DNA of 64,000 bases from Haematobia irritans (Eukaryota; Arthropoda; Insecta; Diptera; Muscidae): positions 76,540,003 to 76,604,002 of the forward strand of contig NC_134398.1 in the NCBI RefSeq assembly GCF_050003625.1, given 5' to 3'. Positions 34,515 through 46,398 of the stretch are shown in pieces. The notes under the pieces were generated by a model. That model saw only the letters and a list, made by a program, of their open reading frames with translations, was not told where the DNA came from and did not search any database. The position numbers and the translations under genes were made by a program. Within the stretch, counting starts at the first letter, position 1. Every line of letters begins with the position of its first letter.

Positions 34515-34760
34515 GTTTAATTAAAAACAAAATAAAAGAAATTTATTGTTAAGAATTCAGTTTAACAAAGGTAATGAAATTAATAATTAATTGAAATTAA
34601 ATGTCACAAAGGCCTGGAGCTTATCGAGTCGTCTTCCTTCTCGGGGTTTTTCACGAAAAACTGTCCTCGTCTTCTCTAGTGTTGTCATATCATCAATTCA
34701 ACCAAAAAAGTTTTCGCGGTTGCCAAAACAGGGTGACAGTTCGGCCAAGCTGACTTCGAG
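34515..34760 (-). repeat. Gypsy LTR-like sequence
   Basis: ttaagaattcagtttaac and cacaaaggcctggagcttat to tcctcgtc..ctctagtgttg recur in the same orientation at 47895-48055. It lies just 3' of the integrase end of gypsy element 1, where its 3' LTR should be. Neither terminus is resolved. Confidence 0.6.
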
Positions 34761-35117
34761 TTACATAGTGTCATCCTTCCCAGCCTCATCTTGGTACACT
34801 TCATCGATCTCAGGAAACAATGCACACCATGGCTTCATCTTATCGCTGCTGGCCGCAGTAGAAAATTTGCGGCGATTGCTTGGCGCATCTTCCAGATCTC
34901 CGATGACGTATCTATCAAATCGCAGAAATTTTTTAATAACATAAGGTCCTCGATACTTTGAATAAAGCTTTCTAGATTCTCCTGTCCTTGGCATTGCACT
35001 CTCAATTAAAAACCAAGTCACCTTCCTTGTATTGAATCGGATGTTTTTATTTAGCGTCAAATTTAGCTTTCCATATATTCCTAATGGCTTCCTCTCTTCG
35101 TTCGCTAGGGGTTAGAC
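34761..35117 (-). pseudogene. Gypsy 1 integrase, C-terminal part
   Basis: Minus strand, from LTPSERREEAIRNIWKAKFD (35117 side) through one frameshift to LIESAMPRTGESRKL and YRGPYVIKKFLRFDRYVI, the GPY/F module, then an acidic tail. It continues the frame that stops at 38762, on the other side of element E1. Confidence 0.8.
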
Positions 35118-38100
35118 TACACACAATTTTTTTTTTATTTCAATCACGAAAATTGCGGATTCAATCATTTTTTTAATTGAAATGTCTTCAATCACGAAAA
35201 TGATAGTATCAATCACCCATTTTGATTGAAAACCAACACGATTTTTAATTAAAAATTTAATTGACTTTTGTCACGGAATCAATTAATTGTGTGATTGAAT
35301 CAATTAAAAGCGTGATTGATTTTTAACATAAAATTCAATCACAGTTTTAATTTAATCAATTAAAATTTTAATTAATTTCGCGACAAAAATCAATCAACTA
35401 TTTGATTCATTCAATTAAATAATTAATTAAAATTGGCTATAAATTTCGATCAAAAAACTTATATATTGCGACCCCAAAATCGTATTTAGTTTTATTTGAA
35501 ATAAAAGAAAATATGTGTTTCTTATAAAACATATTTAATATTTTATTATTTTTTATACCCACCACCAATGGTGACGGGGGTATAATAAGTTTGTCATTCC
35601 GTTTGTAACACATCGAAATATCGATTTCCGACTATATAAAGTATATATATTCTTGATCAGGGAGAAATTCTAAGACGATATAACGATGTCCGTCCACGTC
35701 CACGCTACAGTCTTCAATAATGAAGCAACCCGTGTAAAAATTGAAGGATCTAACCAGATATGATAAGATCTCAAAATTGGCCCCTTTAGATGTAATCAGA
35801 TATACCAACATATGATGAGATAGAATTAGATATAAATGTATATAATTCCATATATGACCAGATCTAACATCAGATCCAATAATATATAGGGACAGATATA
35901 ATTACATCTAAGACATTAGATCTAGGTCAATTTTGAGATCTGATCAGATCTAATTCCATAGTAATTAGATATGATTAGATCTTACCATTTTTCAGATCTA
36001 CTCATATCTAATTGTATCAAATTAGATCTCTCAATTTTTTCTCTGGAACCGAGCTGAAATTTTGCACAAACTCCTCTTTTGTCTACAGGCAGGTCAAGTT
36101 CGAAGATGGGCTATATCGGTCCAGGTTTTGATATAGTCCCCATACAAACCGACCTGCCGATTTGGGGTCTTGGGCTTATAGAAATCGTAGTTTTTATTCA
36201 ATTTGCCTGAAATTTGAAATCTAGAGGTATTTTATGACCATAAAGAGGTGTGCCAAAAATGGTGAGTATCGGTCCATGTTTTGGTATAGCCCCCATATAG
36301 ACCGATCTCCCGATTTTACTTCTTGGGGTTATAGAAACCGCAGTTTATATTCAATTTACCTGAAATTGGAAATCTAGAGGTATTGTAGGAGCATAAATAC
36401 GTGCGCCAAAAATTGTGAGTATCGGTCCATATTTTGGTATAGCCCCCATATAGACCGATCTCCCGATTTTACTTCGTGGGCTTATAGAAACCGTAGTTTT
36501 TATTCAATTTACCTGAAATTGGAAATCTAGAGGTATTGTAGGACCACAAATACGTGTGCCAAAAATTGTGAGTATCGGTCCATGTTTTGGTATGGTCTCC
36601 ATAAGAACGATCTCCCGATTTAACTCCTTGGGTTTCTAGAAACCGTAGTTTTTATCTGATTTGCCTGAAATTGTAAGTATTCTGGTGTTTTAGGCTCACA
36701 AAAACGTATATCGGATTAAGTTTTTATCGGTCCATTTGGTAATGCCTACATATAGACCGACTTCACTTCTTGAGGGTGTACAAGGCGCACTGATCATGAA
36801 AATTGCTTGAAATTCAATGTAAAATTTCCAGATTTTACTTCTACAGATTAAAGATTTCAAATCAAGACGTCATTTTATAATTTTCTTGCACCCTTACAAG
36901 AGATGTTAATGATTCCTCTAAACCTCAAACAAAAATGGTTCTTATGAATCCAGAATCTGATATAGTCCTCATAGGTGAAATCTTTAAATTTATCTTCGGG
37001 AAGTGTTCTCAAGTCCTCAAGCCCTCCTGAAATTTCAAAGGAAACCCTAATATTTGGTTCATGGTGGTGGGTATTTAAGATTCGGCCCGGCCGAACTTAG
37101 TGCTGTATATACTTGTTGAATTATGCAATAGACAAATAAATTTGGTTCTTGTCATTTGTGTTTTGTTCTAACATAACTTACAAATACAATTACTATCAGT
37201 AACAACTATAGGGTGAAAAAATAAAATCTTCCTTATAATAATAACCATGTTAGCTTGTTCCTTCTAATATGTAGATGCGCCTAGATTTCCAACAAATCAG
37301 CAGCCTGTAAGCTAAATTAGTTTTTCTGAAAGTAAACAGAATAATTCGAATTTAATTTTGTTCAATTAAAAGTTAATTTTGTTAAACATTACCTGCATAG
37401 AATATCAAGTTCAATTCTTAGTTCCAGGTTGCAGATTTATAATCTTCTTTTGCAGTTGTAGTCTTTTAGCATAAACAGGTTTATTAAAGAGCTCGGTAAT
37501 TTAATTTTAGTAACAATTCCTTTCCAAAATTTCCACACATTAAAATCGTCTATTAAAATTTGAACCAATCAAAGACAAAAATAATGGGAAAGCAATGTAA
37601 TATTTGGTATTATATTGATGATACTTTGCAAATTCTGGAAATAGAACAAAATATAAATGGAAAATACATATTTTTATTATTTTCGAATATTTTCATATTT
37701 TTAAATCCAAAAGAAAGAAGTTTTTTACCATTACATAATTCAGCTCATTAGTTTATATACCAGATATACTGCTCTCTACTTGGGTTCAAACTGAAAAAGG
37801 CAGGTAAAACAAAAATGCAATTTAATGCCAACGCCACTTCGCAACTTCAAGGTGAATCTTCCAACAAACCCATACCGCTCTTGGTTTTAAGAAAACTAGG
37901 AGTGAAAAAAATTTATAATTTTAAAAGATCAATACGGTACCCACTTTTTTATTGCAAACATATTGTTATATATTTGATAAAATGATGGAGTTGATGGGAT
38001 TGATTGGTCAATTTCACGAAATAAAATTGGTCACTAAAAGAAATAAATAAAAAAATATATTATTTTAGTCCGTTTAATGTAAACAGGCTTCAATGGAAAA

Positions 38101-38760
38101 CGGTATTCACATTTCACAATTTCTTACCTTCAATAAACGTAGATTGTTTTCCATTTTTACAATACCACAAAACACAAACACAGGTAATTTCAAATGCGTT
38201 CTCTCATATATTTTTTCAAACCTTTACCACGTGGCCGTTTGTTGTTGCACACTTTATTTATTTCAACCTTTTGCTATGATTTGTTGTTGCGTTCAAAATA
38301 TTTATGCACACATTTTGAATGCAGTAGACAAAATGTCGCCAATTATGTTTTTCAATTTACGCGAAAAACAAAAGCCCAACCGTTCGTTACGAGTTAATTC
38401 CACAGACTGATCTCTCCACCATACATTGTTGAATAAATACCCATTCTCTTGTTCTCTTTTCGCTCTTTCCATTGCTCAAAATTATTCAAAGGTGATTGGA
38501 TCAATCACATGTGTAATTGGAAAGGGAAAAAATTTCAATCACGTTTGTAATTGAAAATTATTTCTGAATTGAGTAACAAATTGATTGAATCAATTAATAT
38601 TTTAATTGGAAACGTAACAAATATCAATCATTTTTTAAAATGGTTTTTATTCGGATTTGATTAAATAATTAATTGAATCAATAAACATATTAATTGAATC
38701 CGTTTCCAAATTCAATTAAGTGTTTAATTGAAAAAATTTTGGTGATAATTTTTTGTGTGT
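35118..38760. mobile_element. Terminal-array element E1 (TACACACAA ends), with R repeat inside
   Basis: Same family as E2 (53959-56052), opposite orientation, about 2.08 kb after subtracting an R repeat. Ends TACACACAA... and ...TTTTTTGTGTGT. About 350-400 bases at the left end and 250 at the right are dense in variants of AATTGATTCAATYAAT and AATCACG. The 1.4-kb core has no recognisable gene; a 105-codon frame (38093-38410) is shared with E2 but is not clearly coding. It splits gypsy 1 integrase. Confidence 0.78.
35555..37117 (+). repeat. R repeat copy inside E1
   Basis: 1563 bp, ATACCCACCACCAATGGTGA to ...GTGCTGTATATACTTGTT. E2 lacks it at the same point (its complement reads attattttttgaattatg), which gives an occupied/empty-site pair and fixes its ends. 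The middle has four units of about 170 bases around tagcccccatatagaccgat. No coding capacity. Confidence 0.88.
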
Positions 38761-38761
38761 T

Positions 38762-39640
38762 GCGTTATAATCGTTATTGTCGATAACTGCATACAAAAGC
38801 TTGTTGCCACTGATGTCTCGTAGTTGAAAGTCAAAAATTAAATTAATTGTAGAATTAACTGACATGTTGATCCTCCACTGAACACTTCGCAGTTCGTTGT
38901 CCCAATCATTAGTGTTTGACGACGCTCGAAGATAGGACAATATGGTTCGGTTAACTCGCTCAGCCAAACCGTTTGCTCGAGGTGTTCTGTAACCTTGATA
39001 TGTTGGATATCATTATCCGAACAATAGGTATTAAATATGGATGATGTAAATACCGTTCCTCGATCGGTTACAATCCGTTTTGTCATCCGAAGACCAAGGT
39101 CAAATGATCCAGGGCATCTATTACTGGTTTAGTCTTTTTGGATCGAACAGGAACAATTGTCCATCGTGCATCGACGATCACCAGGATGTGTTCGTAGACC
39201 CTTAGACTCTTGGTGAATGGACCCAAATGATCTATATGAATCACTTCAAATGGCACACGCGGAATATTCATTCCATACAGTTGACATTCTTTCTTTCTAG
39301 GCTCTCGGCTATAACAACATTCGATGCACGACTTCATGTAACCCTTGACATAATTCATCATCCGCTTGAACCAAAAATATTGCATTATCTTGTTGATGGT
39401 ACCGTCTATTCCTGGATGTCCAGACTCATCATGACACTGCCTAACAATTCTCCATCTCAATCCCTTTGGTATGACCAACAGATCATTGTCCTCATCGGTT
39501 CTTTTCCTCCTGTACAGTCTGTGTGACTTCATCATGAACGCATCACAATAATGCTTTCGGTGAGGCGAATCAATATCACCCTTTATTATAGCTACTATTT
39601 GACACAGTTCAGCATGCTGTAAATCCAATCGTCGGTAGAT
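38762..39640 (-). pseudogene. Gypsy 1 integrase (zinc site and core)
   Basis: Minus strand from 39640: linker, GLRWRIVRQCHDESGHPG and SCIECCYSRE (HHCC zinc site), the first catalytic region (IHIDHLGPF), then after a shift the second Asp (IVTDRGTVFTS), and after another the glutamate region (AERVNRTIL). The chain continues NDLR..LRDISGNKLLY to the E1 junction. Two frameshifts near 39085 and 38960. Confidence 0.82.
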
Positions 39641-40665
39641 ATATCTATGGCCATCAATTTTGCTGTCACGTCTTCAGGTTCAGCTTCCTTTTCAACGGGA
39701 GCTCTACTCATCGCGTCAACATGCGTCATGAGCCTTCCAGCACGATGGCAAGTGGTAAAATCATATTCGAGCAATTTTAGTAGCTAACTCGATACACGTG
39801 GAACCATTTGTGTCTTAGTCTTCATACTTGAAATCGCAGAACAATCAGTATAAACAACAAAATGTTTCCCCAGTAAGTACATTCGGATCCTGTCACATGC
39901 CTCTACCAACGCCAGAACCTCCAGTTCATACGCATGATACCTACTCTCGATCTCACTACAGATTCGGCTAAAATATGCTATTGGTTTCCTGGAACCTTCC
40001 ACCTGCATCAAAATTGCTGCTAATCCGATGCTATTCGCGTCTGTATATAGCTCTTGGCTTTTATTGATGTCGTAGATACGCAAAATTGATTCATTTGTGG
40101 TAGCTCGTATGAGAAATTTAAAAGCTTTTTCGCATTCGTCCGACCATTCAAATTTAGCATCTTTTCTCATCAACCTAGTTAGAGGTGCTGGAATGTGGGC
40201 ATAATTGGCGACGAACTTGCGAAAATACCCAGATAGGCCCAAAAATCGTCTAATTTCGGTTAAATTGGATGGTGTCGGGAATTTATCTATGGCGATAGTC
40301 TTCATACGGCCAGGTCGTATTCCATTTTCGACGATCTCATGGCCCAAAAATGATACTTTGTCCCTCATGAAGAAACATTTTGATAGACGAAGCGTCAAAC
40401 CTGCATTCTTTCTTTCGCAACACTTCCTCGACGGTATTGGATGCAACAATTACCTCATCGACATAACTGACGACATTGTCCATTACCGGCTCTACGACTT
40501 TGTCCCTTACCGGCTCTTTGACCGTTCATCGACTTCAATCTGGTAATAATCGGACATCATATCAAGGGTAGAAAAATATTTCTTACCTGCGAGTGTCGAC
40601 AACACACCATCAACCGTTGGCATTGGCGATGGTTGTTTCTCAGTTACCTCATTTAACCGGCTTGG
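39641..40665 (-). pseudogene. Gypsy 1 RT remnant, RNase H and linker
   Basis: 40665-40450 reads RRLNEV-like SRLNEVTEKQPSPMPTVDG and KKYFSTLDMMSDYYQ, then a deletion joins it to VVSYVDEVIVAS, the catalytic YVDD box with its last Asp read as Glu. 40449-39784 is open: LSKCFFMRDKVSFLGHEI, RRFLGLSGYFRKFV, and RNase H YTDANSIGLAAIL and HAYELEVLALVEA. The linker holds THVDAMSRAPVE. Confidence 0.83.
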
Positions 40666-41695
40666 GAGATTTTTTGATTATTATTTTGGTCTGTTTATTA
40701 GTTTCTAAATTTTCCCATATGATTAAGCTATCAGATCTAAGGTTGTTTTCCGCAAAAAAGACTTATTTATTGCATTGTTCCCAACGTTTCGACAATTTTT
40801 GTTGTCTTCATCAGGGGAATTCTATGAAATAAAAACACACTATAATTTTATACTCTTTACAACACCGTAAACATTTCTACTTACAATATTATTTTAACTT
40901 AAGTTACATTGAATTACAGTATACACGAAACATATAAAACAAGATAAAACATAAATTAAAACTAATATCACAGCCGGGGTTTCAGGATTGCAACACTGTA
41001 AGCAGCACTTATGTTGTCCGTATCTTCTTTTAAGTTCATTGTTCGTCTTATATTTTGTTGAATTCTTAAGCTTTCAATTGTCATTCGTTTTCTTTTTGTC
41101 AAGTATTCTACAGTTTTCAAAGTCAGCTGTATGCCCAGTGCTTATTATGTGTTGTGATAATGCTGTTCTTTCTTTTCGTTTTTCTATGTCCGTTTTGTGC
41201 TCTCCAATTTTTGTCTCCAGTGTTCTCTTCATAGTTCCAATGTATATGCGATCACATTTCTCGTTATCACTACCTTTGCAGCTGATTTCGTATACCACGT
41301 CATTTTGTTGTTCTTTTTGTATTGGTGTTTTAACTTTTGTGAAAACGGCGCTTAATATATTGTGTGACTTGAAAGCAAAACATATGTTTTTTGTTGATAT
41401 TGTTTCTCTCAAGTTCGCGTTGTCAATCCTGGGATGTATTTTACACCGTGACAAATTCGTTCATTATTTTCATTATTTTCATTTTGGTCATTGTTGTTCT
41501 TTGTTGTAAAACTATTTATATCATTTCTTATTTTCCTTTTCGTTTTCTTTATTAAATTTTCAATTATTGTCCTTGGAAAACTGTTGTTAATATCTTATGG
41601 ATTCCCTTGATATCTTTGTTATGATAATTTTCGTCACTTAGGGTCAATATTTTATATATTAAGTTTTTAGCTGTGTTTAATAATGTTAATGTTAC
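40666..41695 (-). pseudogene. Penelope-like element C terminus with GIY-YIG endonuclease
   Basis: Minus strand from 41695: AKNLIYKILTLSDENYHNK (end of the RT region), frameshifts, then 41454-41074 with DVVYEISCKGSDNEKCDRIY-type GIY-YIG sequence (YIGTMKRTLETKIGEHK). Penelope elements use this nuclease for integration. Downstream at 40775-40820 is ttcccaacgtttcgacaatt...cttcatcagggg, typical Penelope-end sequence as I recall it. It replaces most of gypsy 1 RT. Confidence 0.82.
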
Positions 41696-42392
41696 CGAGA
41701 TTTCCATCTTTACCGCACTACACTTTCCCAGTTCATTCAAATTCTCACCAAAACAACCCGAATATTTATTCAGCAATTGACCAAGTTCTCGTTTTTCCGT
41801 ATTATCCAATTTATCGCTACACCGAATATCATAGTCTTTCAAGGAATACACTTGACACTGTCCATTTTCAATTACCGCTCGACCGTTACTCATAATATCC
41901 AAACCAATCAAAATTTCACAAGCCATCTCTTTATCTCCAACAATATAAAGATCACATTCATAGCACTGTCCATCAATTGTCAATTTGACACAAGTCGCCA
42001 TTTGCCTGCATTGAAATTCACCACACGCAAATCCTTGAAGTGATTTACAGCATGGTAATATTGCGCAATTCAAGTTAACGGCAACGGAATGTTTCACGAG
42101 AGAAACTGCACTTCCCGAATCGATCATTGCAACGAAAGCCATATTATTCACTTTCACTTCTTTTGTTATCATTTTCGTGTTAACTATGGAATTCACAGAT
42201 TCTTTTTCCTTTCTCTGTGGTTTGGGACAATTTCGAGAAATATGTCCCCTATCACGGCAATTATAACATAGTGGGCCACTTTTCGATTTGTTGTCCTATT
42301 TCTTGTCATTTCCATTAAATTCAAAATTCTTTTTCACCACCTCAGTTTGTTTGACAAGAGGACTTGCAACGTATTTTCTGTCTCTTGAAACT
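41696..42392 (-). pseudogene. Gypsy 1 zinc knuckle and aspartic protease
   Basis: Minus strand from about 42392: CYNCRDRGHISRNC at 42270-42229, then from 42196 an open frame with protease site AMIDSGSAVSLV and the flap region, followed by LLNKYSGCFGENLNELGK, which starts the RT lead-in. It is cut at 41695 by the Penelope fragment, into whose frame it happens to read. Confidence 0.83.
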
Positions 42393-43736
42393 GACATCGA
42401 GGATATTGATGTTCGCAGATGATGTTAAGCTGTTTCTTTCATTTGATAATGCTAGTGATTCTTTACTAGAGGTCTGCATCGAATAACTTTTCACTACATG
42501 TATGCAATTCGCTGTCGAATATAGTACATACACTGTCTTTCTCTCAGAGCGCAAGTAGTGAAGTGAAGAGAACACTTGCTTCTCAAATACCACCAAGTAC
42601 TTATCCGAAACAATATGTGTTCCGAAAAAAAGGAACAATAAAAACGTAAGTACTTGAGAAAAAGTACAACATGGATTCTCTTCACTTCACGTGGTACCAC
42701 AAGTATTTCTCAGGTATTTGCGAAGCAAAACTTTCCATTATTATTAATCATAGATATGTATGTATGTCACATATTTCATATATTTATGTATGTCACACAC
42801 TTTCCTTAACGTTTGCCGTTCTTTATAACAAATCGAAAACATATATTATGGATATAAATTTTTTTGTTTGTATTTCTGAAACTGCACGTGGTACATGGAG
42901 TACTCTATGAACTTTTGTTCTCGCAACATACTCGACGTGATCACTCAGAGTACACTTCAATAAGAGAGAAAGAGGAATATGTGTTTGTTGATAGTGAAGA
43001 CATCAGAGTAGCAACAAGAAGTTACTTGTGGCTTTTGGTGTTCATCAAAATGTGTACCAATTGTTTTGCGACTCTCTCTAATAGATGTACTCATGTAGCA
43101 AGTACACGTGTACTCTGCATTTACAAATGGAATTGTGCAGACCTCTATTCTTTACTTCTTCTGAAGGACATTGACAAGTTAGCAGATTGGTGTGCTTCTA
43201 ATTGTATGTTACTCAATCTTGTGAAGTGTAAGATGACTTTTTCTCGTAGAGTTTGCGAACAGACTGAGTACTATGTTGGGAATTATAGGCTTGAGAATGT
43301 GCTTAGATTTAATGTATTGTTTGATTACAGGCTTGACTTTGGTCCTCATATTGAGGGATGTGTCAATAAGGCAACTGGTGTTTTGGGTTTCATTAAGAGA
43401 TGGTCTAAAGAATTTGTTGATCCTAATCTTACGAAGAGGCTCTTTACGACTCTGGTTAGACCGATATTAGAGTATGCGTGTCTGTCACCGAGTTATCGCA
43501 GTTTGTTATTTTTGCTTTGAGGGGGCTTGGCTGGAATAAATTATACGATTTGCCTCGATATTCTAGTTGTATTATGTTAATTGATCTTCCATCTCTTGAA
43601 CGTAGACGGTTTATGTACGGTATTGTGTTTCTCACTAAACTTATTAATGGAAATACTGATTCACACTACTTGACATTACTCACATACGTACTGTTGACAG
43701 TTTGACGTTGTGTGCCAGCAACAAATAGATGTACAT
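42393..43736 (+). pseudogene. LINE RT fragment (second clade), inserted in gypsy 1 gag
   Basis: Plus strand begins inside RT with ILMFADDVKLFLSFDNA, is interrupted by a hAT-type MITE, and resumes DIDKLADWCASNCMLLNLVK, FDYRLDFGPHIEGCVNKA and VRPILEYACLSPSY. After a small deletion it reads FVIFALRGLGWNKLYDLP and ends near 43730. This DxHIxxxVxKA-type RT tail differs from the Jockey-like copies above and is nearer the I/R1-type LINEs. Confidence 0.78.
42467..43147. mobile_element. hAT-type MITE with TAGAGGTCTGCA ends
   Basis: 681 bp with inverted ends TAGAGGTCTGCA / TGCAGACCTCTA and perfect 8-bp target duplication TTCTTTAC at 42459-42466 and 43148-43155. An internal inverted pair GTGAAGTGAAGAG / CTCTTCACTTCAC and many AAGTACTT/GTACAC motifs occur. 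No transposase. Confidence 0.9.
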
Positions 43737-44213
43737 TTACGGGAATACTCGTCGTTGTATAAGTGACCGTCGGCACACAAGTTGTTCTTTCAGAAAGAGA
43801 ATAAGCAAGCATGTGTGACTCAAAGTTGGCGGACAAACTCTTTTCGTCACTTCTATAGTCAGCTTGTTGTATTGATCCCCTTCCATTTCATTCCCATGCA
43901 TATTCGTAATAAAATCGATACCCGAAGCGGCCGTTACATTTTCAAATTTATTGGCAACTGAATTTCTTTGCAGAGGATTGTTTGCACCTACCGTCGACGT
44001 CGTCGTTAAGCCTATCTGAAATTGCTGAGCGAGTGGCTCTATGTCTTCATGAAGTAGCAAAACGTCACCCCTCAAACCATTCACATTATTTCCGTTGTCG
44101 ATGGCATATTGTTGCTTCTCAGGAATTCACTCTGTTGCATTGCATCGCCCGACGTTTTTAACCCTTGTTTCCTTAGCTCCTCTTTAAGTCTAACAATTGT
44201 CCACTTCTCCATA
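43737..44213 (-). pseudogene. Gypsy 1 gag, N-terminal SAP domain
   Basis: Minus strand from Met at 44213: MEKWTIVRLKEELRKQGL, a SAP motif, then after a shift near 44090 MNGLRGDVLLLHEDIEPLAQ and a low-complexity segment to 43737, where the LINE fragment begins. Same SAP-first layout as the young gypsy gag. Confidence 0.6.
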
Positions 44214-44230
44214 CGACACACGAATGAATT

Positions 44231-44948
44231 TCATCAGACCTTTATGTCCCCAGCGGGAAATGGAAGCGACGTGGAATCGATGATGGAAGTGCTGTCCGGG
44301 TAGCTATAAGGCCTGGGCGCTGCATTACGTGTTCATTTCAAAATAACATTGGATTGGATTGGAGACCAAGGCCTTGCCTCTCGCTTTTATTCGTATGCCT
44401 TCTAGAAGTGGTGTCGTCGATGCCATGTTATCAGGCCTTCATACTAAGTACAAAAATCATGCCTTCCAAAGAAGGCCCTCAAAAAGGCCTGGACAGGAAG
44501 GCATAAAAGAAAGCGTGTAAAAATAAATACATTGAAGGCAAGGTTGTCTATGAACTGAACACTTGCCCCCATACCTTTTACGTTAGAATTTACTTTGACT
44601 TACTTTTCCTACACAGTTTATCTTATTTTTGTGATTTTAATATTTACCTCAAAGTGTATTTTTATTTTTTTGCTCCGTCGGGATTTGAACCGGGGTCCTC
44701 GTTATTGGTGGTCTTACACTCATCCACTGGCATACGACACATTTATGTGATGTGGGCGCCAAAAGGTAAACTTAAGCTACACTTGAGGTCATTCCGCGTT
44801 CCCTTCTGTCGGAAGTGAACGTATAATGGGTATCGGATCTTTTATATGTTACAGAGAATGTCTTCTAGAAGGCCAAAGTTAGGAGTAACTAGACATTAAC
44901 AAATTAATAGCTTGGCAGCCAACAAAGAATGAGTATGAGATCCTTTTT
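44231..44948. other. No gene; tRNA-like SINE fragment inside
   Basis: Contains AAGGCC-rich sequence (44380-44530) and, at about 44645-44765 on the minus strand, a tRNA-like segment (GCCAGTGGATGAGTG A-box-like, CCCCGGTTCAAATCCC B box) followed by an A-rich tail. This is likely a second SINE family. Confidence 0.5.
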
Positions 44949-45058
44949 ATACCTGACGTCACAGAATGGTATTGGGGGTATAACAAATTTGTCATTCCGT
45001 GCGTAGCACAACAAAATATCTATTTCCGACTATATACAGTAGGGGATATGAAAATATG
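44949..45058 (+). repeat. R repeat 5' fragment
   Basis: ATACCTGACGTC...GGGGGTATAAC, then tttgtcattccgtgcgtagc, matches the head of the 35555 copy for about 110 bases. Confidence 0.7.
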
Positions 45059-45112
45059 ATATTACTACACCGAAAAAAATCCGTTAACTACGAACGCTAA
45101 ATTTAACTTTTT

Positions 45113-46298
45113 ATACCCTGTGGAATAGGGTATTATAAGTTAGTGCATATGTTTGCAACACCCAGAAGGAGACGAGATAGACACATGGTGTCTTTGGCAA
45201 TAATGCTCAGGGTGGGCCCCTGAGTCGATCTAGCCATGTCCGTCCGTCCGTCTGTCTGTGAACACATTTTTGTGATCAAAGTCTAGGTCGCAGTTTTAGT
45301 CCAATCGCCTTCAAATTTGGCAAGTTCCGGTTTTCGGTCAGAATAGAACCCTATTGATTTTGGAAGAAATAGGATCAAATTTAGATATAGCTCCCATATA
45401 TATCTTTCGCCCGAAACGCACTTATATGGACCCAGAAGCCAGAGTTTTATCCTGATTTACTTGAAATTTTGCACAAGGAGAACAATTAGTACTATAGTCA
45501 AGTGTGCAAAATTTGATTGAAATCGGTTCAGATATAGCTCTCATATACATCTTTCGCCCGATATAGACTTATATGGCCCCAGAAGCCAGAGTTTTAGCCC
45601 AATTTGGTTGAAATTTTGCACTAGGAGTACAATTTGTAGTGTAGTCAAGTGTGCTAAATTTTATTGAGACCGTTTCAGATTTAGATATAGCTCCCATATA
45701 TATCTTTCGCCCGATTTTTCGTCATATGACCACAGAGTTCAAAGTTGTAGTCCGATTTACGTGAAATTTTGCACAGGGAGTAGAATTAAAATACTAAGTA
45801 TACTTGTCAAATTTGGTTGAAATCGGTTCAGATTTCTGTATAGCTTCCATATATATGCTTTTCCTATTTGGGCAAAAATGACAAAAATACCCACATTTTC
45901 TTTATAAAATCACTTGTAAAAGTGACTCAAATTTTCCTTTATTTCTAATACATATCTATCGACCTATAAATCATAAATACACTTTTGCGAAGTTGCCTCA
46001 AAATTGGTTCAGATTCAAATGTTTCCCATATTTTTTTACTAACATAGTGTACCATCCCAGGGCATTAGCCGACTTAAATTTTAAGTCTATAGGTTATAAA
46101 TTTTGAGTCTAGACATTTTGTGAATATTAAAAAAAAATTGCCCAAATCGGTTCATATTTAAATATTTGTATATGGGAAAATAAACCTTTATATAGCTCCC
46201 AACAAATTTGAAGGTGTTAAGATGTTGGTATAACATACATAGTGGTGAAGGGTATAATATAGCCGGCCCCGCCCGACTTTGGACTTTCCTTAAGTGTT
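45113..46298 (+). repeat. R repeat copy
   Basis: ATACCCTGTGGAATAGGGTA, a CCGTCCGTCTGTCTGTG block, four gatatagctcccatatat units and the tail AGCCGGCCCCGCCCGACTTT...AAGTGTT. About 1.19 kb, closest to the 25043 copy. Confidence 0.82.
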
Positions 46299-46398
46299 TA
46301 ATATGAGAATGAGTTAATTCGTGTTTTCCTATTGGACTTTACGATTCGCATGAGAAAAGATTTCAATTTCATACCGTGAAACAAGTTGTCAAAATTAC

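Larger units (their letters stand above)
34515..44230 (-). mobile_element. Gypsy element 1, shattered by nested insertions
   Basis: Minus-strand order: gag N terminus (43737-44213), zinc knuckle and protease (41696-42392), RT (40450-40665), RNase H (39784-40449), integrase (38762-39640), integrase C terminus (34761-35117), LTR-like end. Insertions: LINE plus hAT MITE (42393-43736), Penelope fragment (40666-41695), and terminal-array element E1 (35118-38760) with an R repeat inside it. A second copy of the family lies at 50120-51717. Confidence 0.82.

Noticed and set aside
38093..38410. 105-codon frame shared by E1 and E2 (54323-54634)
   Set aside because: Both copies are nearly identical at DNA level, so retention of a frame is weak evidence; no motif, and part of it differs by a frameshift.
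44645..44765. Functional tRNA gene
   Set aside because: Only a T-arm/B-box-like part is convincing; acceptor and anticodon stems do not pair, and an A-rich tail follows.
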